A stretch of 5,902 nt of DNA, taken from the NCBI GenBank assembly GCA_027017025.1, contig JALURH010000039.1, forward strand, positions 1 to 5,902, in the 5' to 3' direction. The notes below the pieces were generated by a model that saw nothing but the letters and a program-made list of their open reading frames with translations, was not told the origin of the DNA and searched no databases. How positions within the stretch are numbered: position 1 is the first letter of the stretch; each line of letters begins with the position of its first letter. The position numbers and the translations under genes were made by a program. The stretch comes from Thermofilaceae archaeon (GTDB taxonomy: Archaea; Thermoproteota; Thermoprotei; Thermofilales; Thermofilaceae). Below, in pieces: positions 1 to 5,728 of the stretch.

Positions 1-224
1 AGAAAAAGTGTGAAAAATAGTAGAGCTATAGCGGTTAAGACCACTGCAATTTTAGCTGCTTCCTTGTCACTTGCCACCAAAATGGGTATAGGACCTATTA
101 TTATAACCCCCGCACCCCTAGTTTCCTCCCTCCCTCTTACAGGATATATCATAGAGATTATTATACCGATGATTATAAGAGCTACACCTAGGAATATAGC
201 TATTACAGCCAGTTCAATTAGCAC
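1..224 (-). CDS. DUF131 / TIGR00304 family small membrane protein (3' end cut by window edge)
   Basis: Function is unknown. Read on the minus strand, GTG at 224-222 opens a frame of 74 codons that runs off the window without a stop. The protein has a first hydrophobic helix at about residues 2-25, a short basic/acidic linker (RGREETRG, 30-37), a glycine/isoleucine-rich stretch containing GVIIIGPIPIL (39-49), then ASDKEAAK and a second helix from about 58. The layout helix - GGVIxIGPIPI - sDK - helix is the hallmark of the archaeal DUF131/TIGR00304 family, whose members are about 70-90 residues, so little is missing. The GTG start is chosen because an in-frame TAG lies two codons upstream and a strong Shine-Dalgarno sequence (AGGTGAG) sits 6 bases before it; the only ATG in frame (codon 25) would delete the first helix. 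It starts 32 bases after the Ca2+-ATPase stop with no obvious promoter between, so co-transcription is likely. A plus-strand reading frame covering the same bases is a shadow. Confidence 0.75.
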   Translation of the reverse strand, partial: MLIELAVIAIFLGVALIIIGIIISMIYPVRGREETRGAGVIIIGPIPILVASDKEAAKIAVVLTAIALLFFTLF

Positions 225-230
225 CAGCTA

Positions 231-237
231 CTCACCT
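231..237 (-). promoter_or_regulatory. Shine-Dalgarno site for the DUF131 gene
   Basis: On the minus strand the bases read AGGTGAG, a near-perfect anti-16S match, followed by a 6-base spacer and GTG at 224-222. It decides the non-ATG start of the downstream gene. It lies in the 32-base gap after the ATPase stop codon, which supports independent ribosome loading on a shared transcript. Confidence 0.65.
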
Positions 238-256
238 AATAAATAAGGTTAGTTCA

Positions 257-2923
257 TCATAGTTTAATTATCTTTTTCCTTATTTCTGATGCTATCAATG
301 GAACTGGTGAAAGTAGAAGTAGCCATGCGATATCCTCAGGAGATAGTAGCTCAACTTTAAAGAATGCTCTGAGGGGGGAATAGATCAATATTAAGTGGAG
401 AGCAAGACTGGCAAGTATCGATATAAGAAGTACCTTATTGCTGGTGAATCCTACCTCTAATAGACTTTTATTCTCACTCTTGGAGGAGAAAGCTCTCAGT
501 AACTCCATGAAGACGAAAAGTGTAAAGGCTAGGGAGGAAGCAATAGCTACACCTCTAGATATATGTAGTATGAAGGCTGATATCACCGCTATGGCTATAA
601 CCATACCTATAAATGTATAGACACCTATTCTTCTCCAATTTATTAGATGCTCTTCCCTGCTTCTCGGTGATTGATCCATGATGCCTGGCTCTGGAGGTTC
701 AAGTCCAAGAGCCAAAGCCGGTAAGGCATCCGTAACTAAGTTTATCCATAGTATTTGTGCAGGATTTAGTATCCTAGGTAATCCCAACATATCCGCTGAT
801 GCCACTGTGAATACTTCCCCGAAATTGCAGCTAAGTAGGTAGTCAATTGGTTTCTTGATATTCTCAAAGATCACCCGACCCTCCTCTACAGCTTTCACTA
901 TTGTCGAGAAATTGTCGTCAGCTAACACAAGGTCTGAAGCCTCTTTTGCCACGTCTGTGCCCCTAATACCCATAGCCACACCTATATCAGCCATTTTCAG
1001 CGCTATTGCATCATTTACTCCATCACCAGTCATAGCCACTACATGCCCTTTCTCCTTGAGATGCTTCACTATTCGTGCCTTATGCTCAGGTGTCACACGC
1101 GCATAGACAGTTATCTTATCAACAACCTTGCTTAACTCCTCATCACTCATTTCGTCTAGCTCGCTACCCTCGATTGCATTGTCTTCACTAACCTGAAGCC
1201 CTATTTCCCTTGCAATAGCCATTGCTGTAACCTTGTGGTCGCCTGTAACCATTATTACCTTTATGCCTGCTTTCCTAGCCTTATCTACTGCCTCCTTTAC
1301 TCCCTCCCTAGGTGGATCTATCATACCAGCAACACCAAGGAATATTAACTCCTTTTCAACTTCCTTCCAGTCTTTCTCCAAAATATCCTCGTCCTCAACT
1401 ATCTTGTAGGCGAAACCTAGAGTCCTTAACCCCTTAGATGCATACTCAAATATTATGGACTGAATTTTCTCAATATCGTTCTGAGACAGATTCCGTACTC
1501 CATTAGTAGAGTATATCTCTGTTGAACATTTTGTTAAAATAATTTCGGGAGCACCTATAGTGAATATTATGTAGCGTCCTCCATGTTTATGTATAGTAGT
1601 TTTTCTCTTCCTAAACCTATCGAACTGTATGGTTTTTACCCTAGAGTACTGAGAAAGTATGTTCTTATCTATCCCAGCCTTCCTAGCTAGTATGGTTAGT
1701 GCCGCCTCCGTGGGGCTACCCCTTATTTTCCATTCATTACCTTCCCTGTACACCTCCGCGTCACTATTGAGAGCGGATGCGAGGAGTATTAATCTTAAAG
1801 GACCGCTCTGCTCTAAAGGCTTTATGGCTCTCCCATTATAGATGAATTCTCCTTCAGGTTCGAGTCCTATACCTGTGATTTCCACCTCACCATCAACAAA
1901 GGATATTTTCTTAATCGTCATCTCACCTTTAGTTATAGTACCGGTTTTATCACTACATATAACGGTGCATGCCCCAAGAGTCTCTATTGAACTCAGTCGA
2001 CGAACTATAGCGTTTCTCTTGGCCATCCTATATGCTCCAATAGCTAGTATAGTGGTGGCTATAGCTGGTAAACCTTCTGGTACAGCTGCTACAGCTAGAG
2101 CTACAGCAACGAGAAGGGCAGAGACGATATCTTTCCTTAGGAAAAACTCGAGTACAAATACAAGTGCAGATATAAGCAGGAAAACTACTCCAATTCTTCT
2201 GCCAAATCTATCCAGCTCTTTTTCTAGCAGTGTTTTCTCCTCCCTTATTTCGCCTAGACTCGCAGCTATTTTGCCTACAACAGTATTCATACCTGTGGCT
2301 ACTACAACTGCTTTACCTTTACCTCTAACAACAAATGTCTGCATAAAGACCATATTCTTCCTATCGGATACTGGAATCCTTTGGGGCAACAGAGTATCTG
2401 CCTCTTTTTCGACGGGCACTGATTCTCCAGTGAGGGAGGATTCATCAAGCTCTAGGTCCTCAGCTTCAATCAAGCGTGCATCCGCTGGTACTCTATCCCC
2501 CTCCTCGAGAACTATTATATCACCTGGCACTACTTCCCTAGAAGGTATTACGATTACTTTGCCTTCCCTTATGACCTTCGCAATGGGAGAGAGCATCTTC
2601 TTTAAAGCCTCTATAGCCTTCTCAGCTTTATATTCCTGTAAGAAGCCAGTAACAGCCATGAGGAGAACTATGGCGATAATTGTAACTGCATCAATTACCT
2701 CGCCTAAAGCTAATGAGAAAATTGTGGCGACAAGAAGTATATAGACCAAGAAGTTGTTGAATTGTCTTAGGAATGCTAAAAGGGGGTTTCTTTTCCTCTC
2801 TTCTATTTCATTATACCCATACTTTCTTAGCCTATTTTCTACCTCCTCCCTAGTTAAGCCCTCCCTCCTGGTACCTAGCTTCTGCAACACTTCTTCTGCA
2901 GGTAGTGAGTGCCAGTGAGCCAT
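257..2923 (-). CDS. P-type cation ATPase, P2A (SERCA-like) Ca2+-transporting
   Basis: 888-residue membrane pump, complete and near the usual prokaryotic P2 length. Seen: cation-ATPase N domain (1-70); helices M1-M2 (about 54-95); actuator domain with TGES (165-168); M3-M4 (about 243-296) with VPEGLP at 281-286; phosphorylation motif SDKTGT with D325; N domain (about 340-530) with F434, K439 and GAPE (457-460); DPPR (536-539), TGD (560-562), K615, GDGVND (633-638); M5-M10 (about 693-880). By family knowledge the pump cycles through an aspartyl phosphate on D325. Ion ligands match SERCA: E283 (M4), N700 and E703 (M5), N728, T731 and D732 (M6), E807 (M8), so both Ca2+ sites look intact. Oddities: the lysine of KGAPE is Ile456, and the usual NDAPAL reads NDAIAL. 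Start ATG 2923-2921 has a weak AGGAAG upstream. It leads a likely operon with the DUF131 gene. Another divalent cation (Mn2+) is possible, but Ca2+ is favoured; direction is presumably export. Confidence 0.93.
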   Translation of the reverse strand: MAHWHSLPAEEVLQKLGTRREGLTREEVENRLRKYGYNEIEERKRNPLLAFLRQFNNFLVYILLVATIFSLALGEVIDAVTIIAIVLLMAVTGFLQEYKAEKAIEALKKMLSPIAKVIREGKVIVIPSREVVPGDIIVLEEGDRVPADARLIEAEDLELDESSLTGESVPVEKEADTLLPQRIPVSDRKNMVFMQTFVVRGKGKAVVVATGMNTVVGKIAASLGEIREEKTLLEKELDRFGRRIGVVFLLISALVFVLEFFLRKDIVSALLVAVALAVAAVPEGLPAIATTILAIGAYRMAKRNAIVRRLSSIETLGACTVICSDKTGTITKGEMTIKKISFVDGEVEITGIGLEPEGEFIYNGRAIKPLEQSGPLRLILLASALNSDAEVYREGNEWKIRGSPTEAALTILARKAGIDKNILSQYSRVKTIQFDRFRKRKTTIHKHGGRYIIFTIGAPEIILTKCSTEIYSTNGVRNLSQNDIEKIQSIIFEYASKGLRTLGFAYKIVEDEDILEKDWKEVEKELIFLGVAGMIDPPREGVKEAVDKARKAGIKVIMVTGDHKVTAMAIAREIGLQVSEDNAIEGSELDEMSDEELSKVVDKITVYARVTPEHKARIVKHLKEKGHVVAMTGDGVNDAIALKMADIGVAMGIRGTDVAKEASDLVLADDNFSTIVKAVEEGRVIFENIKKPIDYLLSCNFGEVFTVASADMLGLPRILNPAQILWINLVTDALPALALGLEPPEPGIMDQSPRSREEHLINWRRIGVYTFIGMVIAIAVISAFILHISRGVAIASSLAFTLFVFMELLRAFSSKSENKSLLEVGFTSNKVLLISILASLALHLILIYSPLRAFFKVELLSPEDIAWLLLLSPVPLIASEIRKKIIKL

Positions 2924-2966
2924 ATTGCTTCCTTTTTATCTTGGGATTTTACAAATTAAAATAGGT

Positions 2967-3485
2967 ATGCATATACATACGAGAGATGTTATAGATACTA
3001 TTGCTATATTCGATATAGATGGAGTCCTAGTTGATCCCTCTAGGAGACTTAATCTGGCAAAACAATCGAAAAACTTCTGGTCAACGTTTCTTAGAGAAGA
3101 TCTTCTCTCATTGGATGAGCCTAGAGAGATCGGGGTAAAATTACTTTTAAGGAAAGCAAGGGAAGGCACTAAAATAGTTTTAGTTACAGGTAGGCCGGAG
3201 AGATTAAGAAGAGCCACCTTAGATCAACTTGGAAAAATAGGTATAGGGAAAAAGCTGATAGACATGCTACTTATGAGGAAAAACAATGACCGCAGACCAG
3301 GATGGATAGTTAAGGTCGATTTAATTAGAGAGAACCTTTCCGGCTATAGAAATAAGGTGGTAGAGATCCATGATGATGAAGAGAGAATATTAAGGGAACT
3401 TGGTATATTGTTCCCTAATGCTAGACTTTATCTACACAAAGAAAAGAGGTATGTAGAGCTGAGGGAAATAACAGATTTTCTTTAG
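2967..3485 (+). CDS. HAD-superfamily phosphatase, similar to polynucleotide kinase 3'-phosphatase domain
   Basis: 172 residues from ATG 2967; soluble, no signal peptide or membrane helix. All four HAD motifs are present: I, FDIDGVLVD with nucleophile D16 and general acid D18; II, VTGRPE with T74; III, K116; IV, HDD with D136 and D137. There is no large cap insert. The run MLLMRKNNDRRPGWIVK (100-116) resembles the LLMR...D.RP...K region of the phosphatase domain of T4-type polynucleotide kinase/phosphatase, so a 3'-phosphatase or a related small-molecule phosphomonoesterase is the best guess; substrate is unproven. No kinase domain (P-loop GKS/T) is present. TTG at 2925 would add 14 residues that fit no domain and start 2 bases from the opposite ATPase start, so ATG 2967 is preferred. 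There is no good ribosome site; a TTTTTATC at 2932-2939 could be the TATA box of a leaderless mRNA. It is the only plus-strand gene between two minus-strand operons, converging on the MoaD-like gene. Confidence 0.8.
   Translation: MHIHTRDVIDTIAIFDIDGVLVDPSRRLNLAKQSKNFWSTFLREDLLSLDEPREIGVKLLLRKAREGTKIVLVTGRPERLRRATLDQLGKIGIGKKLIDMLLMRKNNDRRPGWIVKVDLIRENLSGYRNKVVEIHDDEERILRELGILFPNARLYLHKEKRYVELREITDFL
2968..2977 (-). promoter_or_regulatory. Candidate TATA box for the Ca2+-ATPase gene
   Basis: On the minus strand this reads TGTATATGCA, lying about 49 bases before the ATPase ATG. An archaeal start of transcription about 25-27 bases downstream would leave a leader of roughly 20 bases holding the AGGAAG ribosome site. 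The element sits inside a near-palindrome (2965-2980) and inside the first codons of the opposite-strand HAD gene. The call rests on sequence resemblance and spacing only. Confidence 0.3.
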
Positions 3486-3706
3486 CCACCTCCTATAGGG
3501 GGCATTACTACTACCTCATCACCCTCCATAACTACAGTATCCATATCAGCTGAAACACCATTTACAAGTATTATAGCCTCTTCTTCGGCTAGAGAAAGTA
3601 TTGTTTTGGGGAGTATATCCTTCACTCTAGCTTTGGGAACCTCTACTGTTATTTCATTGCGGCCTACATGTTCTATGAAGTACCCTAGAAACCTTACTCT
3701 AATCAT
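3482..3706 (-). CDS. MoaD/ThiS-like beta-grasp sulfur carrier (possible SAMP-type ubiquitin-like protein)
   Basis: 74 residues, the usual size of MoaD. It begins IRVRFLGYF, has the LVNG turn (residues 47-50) and the EGDEV segment (61-65), and ends PPIGGG, matching the PPxxGG tail of MoaD. In this family the C-terminal glycine is adenylated by an E1-like enzyme (MoeB) and turned into a thiocarboxylate, which supplies sulfur for the dithiolene of the pterin cofactor; in archaea the same fold also serves as a protein modifier (SAMP). The ATG (3706-3704) overlaps the AOR stop in an ATGA arrangement, and GGAG lies 2 bases upstream of the ATG, so translation is probably coupled to AOR. The pairing suggests this copy serves the AOR cofactor, which is an inference. 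No MoeB or MoaE is visible here. Its stop codon overlaps that of the opposite-strand HAD gene. Confidence 0.88.
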   Translation of the reverse strand: MIRVRFLGYFIEHVGRNEITVEVPKARVKDILPKTILSLAEEEAIILVNGVSADMDTVVMEGDEVVVMPPIGGG

Positions 3707-5541
3707 GGCTCCAGCTTAACATACTTTGAGAGAACTTGTGCAACATCTAATAGATCATACCGTTTCAGAGTACTATACCTGGGTATACCGCGCTTATCCC
3801 AACCAATAATCTCGTAGTATGAATCCAGTAGACCCTGAAATCTATTGAAATCTAGTTTTGCTCCAGTATACGGTCCCTTTGTAAGCGGTTTCTCGAACCA
3901 CTTCCTGGGAGGTAAATCTTTATCTCTATTCCATCCAATCCCTCCAGCAATATGTTCTCTAACCCAGTAAGCCCTTATATGGTTAAGAATCCTCTCAGCA
4001 ACCTTTAGGTGATCACTAACACCCCATTTTATCCCTGTAGCTAAGTTAAATAACTTTACATACCATTCAATATCTAATCCTACCTCTACCCACGGTAGTC
4101 TACATGCAACAAGTGTTTCGAAGAATCCTCCTCTAATCCTCTGTAGCTCTAGGACTTTCTCTGCTTTCTCCTTACCATAACTTAGTCTATCTGTTTTAAC
4201 CTCCCAAGAAATAACCCAGGCATCCTTGTGATGAGCTCCTATTGGACTTACTGCATAGGAGAGAGCCATACCTGGAGCTGCGTGACAATCATATCCCGTA
4301 ATACTTAAGCCCTTAACATGCATTGCAAATGATTCACCACCCAGGGTCTCCGCTACTTTAGCTATACTCTCACCTAGGAGTTTGCCTAACCCACTTCTCC
4401 TATATACTATATTTTCAGCCAAATCCCTAGCTGCTTCAAAGTCACCCCACTCTATCTTATCCTTTATTAATCCCCTCTCCGAAGCCTCCATAGCGAAACC
4501 TATCGCTACCCCGAGACCTATTGTATCTATACCCCACATATCCGCTAACCTATTGAGTGTAGCTATCTTCCTGAGATCCCCTATACCTAGATTTGAGCCG
4601 AGAAGAGCAACGTTTTCATAGTCAAGTTCAGCGATCATATCTTCAGAGTCACCTACTATGTTACCACATATTGCGTTACATAGTGGACAACCTCTCTGAC
4701 CCACCTTAATTTTCTCCATGGCAAATCCATCAATATTCTCAGCTTCCTCAAAGATACCCTCGCTGAAGTTACGTACAGGTAGTACGCTATTCTCTTGGGA
4801 CCATTGTATTGCAGCCATAGTACCCTGTCTCCTCCAGAAGCTATAGCCTGGACGACTCCTTACATCACGGTAAGCCTCTGATGCAACCTTCCTATACTCC
4901 TCTGGATTAGCTATAGAGGCCTCTCTTGTTCCTCTAATTACTATGGCTTTAAGCCTCTTGCTTCCCATAACAGCTCCCATACCTGTTCTACCGCCACTCC
5001 TACCTTCCTGTGACATAACTGTAGCATATTTTACCTTATTCTCGCCTGCTGGACCTATTGATAATATACCTGTATCGGCACCATGCCTCTTAGCTAAAAC
5101 CTTCTCCGTTCTGAAGGTATCTAGTCCCCAGAGATCTTCGGCATCAAGTATCTCGGTTTTACCATCCTCAATGTATATATACACTGGTTTCTTCGAAATA
5201 CCAGAGATTATTATAGCATCATACCCCGCTCTCTTCAGCATTACAGCGGCTCGGGTACCAACATTACCGTCACCATAGCCGTATGTTAGTGGACTCTTAG
5301 CTGCTACAACAAGCTTCCCGGTGCTAGGGCCAGGGATGCCAGTTAGAGGGCCTATAGATAAAACAAGCCTATTTTCTGGTCCTAGAGGATTAGCACCTGG
5401 TGGCACCTCGTCCCACAGAATTTTTATGGAATAACCTCTACCCCCCACATACTTCCTAGCAAGGTTTCCATCGTATCTCTGCACATAGACATGTCCTGCT
5501 GAGAGATCTACACGGAGAAAATTGCCAGTCCAACCAAACAT
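3703..5541 (-). CDS. Aldehyde:ferredoxin oxidoreductase family protein (tungstopterin, [4Fe-4S])
   Basis: 612 residues, close to the roughly 605 of Pyrococcus furiosus AOR. The family oxidises aldehydes to acids in the cytoplasm and passes electrons to ferredoxin, using a tungsten bis-pterin and one [4Fe-4S] cluster. Seen: N-terminal domain with GGRGY (33-37), GPLTG (64-68), AKSPLT (81-86) and N93/G95 of the pterin-binding region; EGRSGGR and GAVMGSKRLKAI (179-200); cluster ligands CPLCNAIC = C285, C288, C292 with the exact family spacing, and C480 as the fourth; E309 at the position of the catalytic glutamate; DTIGL (339-343) as first pterin motif; GAHHKDAW (435-442) where family members carry the active-site histidine. 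The second pterin motif, normally DxxGLC, reads ETLVAC (475-480). The C-terminal YYE...GWD..GIP (575-587) is typical. The substrate cannot be told; it is not confidently AOR, FOR or GAPOR. ATG 5541-5539 follows GGGGGAA and a TATA box. MoaD-like gene overlaps its end. Confidence 0.93.
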   Translation of the reverse strand: MFGWTGNFLRVDLSAGHVYVQRYDGNLARKYVGGRGYSIKILWDEVPPGANPLGPENRLVLSIGPLTGIPGPSTGKLVVAAKSPLTYGYGDGNVGTRAAVMLKRAGYDAIIISGISKKPVYIYIEDGKTEILDAEDLWGLDTFRTEKVLAKRHGADTGILSIGPAGENKVKYATVMSQEGRSGGRTGMGAVMGSKRLKAIVIRGTREASIANPEEYRKVASEAYRDVRSRPGYSFWRRQGTMAAIQWSQENSVLPVRNFSEGIFEEAENIDGFAMEKIKVGQRGCPLCNAICGNIVGDSEDMIAELDYENVALLGSNLGIGDLRKIATLNRLADMWGIDTIGLGVAIGFAMEASERGLIKDKIEWGDFEAARDLAENIVYRRSGLGKLLGESIAKVAETLGGESFAMHVKGLSITGYDCHAAPGMALSYAVSPIGAHHKDAWVISWEVKTDRLSYGKEKAEKVLELQRIRGGFFETLVACRLPWVEVGLDIEWYVKLFNLATGIKWGVSDHLKVAERILNHIRAYWVREHIAGGIGWNRDKDLPPRKWFEKPLTKGPYTGAKLDFNRFQGLLDSYYEIIGWDKRGIPRYSTLKRYDLLDVAQVLSKYVKLEP

Positions 5542-5570
5542 TCTGTTCCCCCAAAATACTTATCGGAACC

Positions 5571-5580
5571 TTTATATTAA
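5571..5580 (-). promoter_or_regulatory. TATA box of the AOR-MoaD operon
   Basis: On the minus strand this reads TTAATATAAA, a good archaeal TATA box, centred about 34 bases upstream of the AOR ATG. Transcription would start near 5548-5550, leaving a leader of about 8-10 bases that just contains the GGGGGAA ribosome-binding sequence (5546-5552). Resemblance and spacing are the only evidence. Confidence 0.5.
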
Positions 5581-5677
5581 GGAATATTGTAGCTATTCAT
5601 CTTTAATGAAAACAGTTTACTTATGTCTTACCTAATTGCCTCACCTAATAATTCATGTTATTTAGAACAAGACAAAG

Positions 5678-5686
5678 TTTATATAT
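5678..5686 (+). promoter_or_regulatory. TATA box of the AMP phosphorylase gene
   Basis: TTTATATAT preceded by the purine-rich ACAAAG (5672-5677), which looks like a TFB recognition element. Transcription is expected about 25 bases downstream near 5707-5709, giving a leader of about 20 bases. A weaker AT-rich TTATAAT at 5700-5706 lies too close to the start codon unless the mRNA were leaderless. Confidence 0.55.
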
Positions 5687-5715
5687 CGCTTTGATACAAT
5701 TATAATCCCCCCTCT

Positions 5716-5721
5716 AGAGGT
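5716..5721 (+). promoter_or_regulatory. Shine-Dalgarno site for AMP phosphorylase
   Basis: AGAGGT with a 7-base spacer before ATG 5729. The site forms the right half of a perfect 10-base palindrome, CCTCTAGAGG (5711-5720). Confidence 0.45.
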
Positions 5722-5728
5722 TTTCCCT

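Larger units (their letters stand above)
5542..5728. other. Divergent intergenic control region between AOR and AMP phosphorylase
   Basis: 187 bases with no credible gene. It holds the TATA box of each flanking gene near its ends. Between them is an AT-rich core (about 5581-5670) with two direct copies of ACCTAAT at 5630-5636 and 5643-5649, 13 bases apart start to start, a spacing close to one helical turn, which could suit a regulator. Both TATA boxes are about 100 bases apart, so the two promoters need not compete for the basal factors. The role of the repeats is a guess. Confidence 0.4.

Noticed and set aside
10..246. Plus-strand open frame at the left edge
   Set aside because: The complementary strand encodes a recognisable DUF131 protein with a strong ribosome site; the plus-strand product has no family features.
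1842..2744. Long plus-strand open frame (300 codons) opposite the ATPase
   Set aside because: It is an antisense shadow: low-complexity Ser/Thr/Ala/Ile composition, no domain, and it lies wholly over the conserved actuator and M3-M4 parts of the pump.
2925..2966. TTG start extending the HAD protein by 14 residues
   Set aside because: The extra residues do not match the HAD fold start, there is no ribosome site, and it would nearly abut the opposite ATPase start codon; ATG 2967 is simpler.
3489..3502. Possible hairpin CCTCC-TATA-GGGGG just after the HAD stop, as a terminator
   Set aside because: The bases encode the conserved PPIGGG tail of the MoaD-like protein on the other strand, the stem is only five pairs with one wobble, and no T-run follows.
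4943..5278. Plus-strand open frame opposite the AOR N-terminal half
   Set aside because: It overlaps conserved AOR domain sequence and its product is rich in Pro/Ser/Ile without motifs, as expected of a shadow.
5581..5670. Small RNA or leader peptide in the AOR/AMP phosphorylase gap
   Set aside because: Only a seven-codon minus-strand frame without a ribosome site was seen, and no extended base-paired structure or box C/D pair could be made out.
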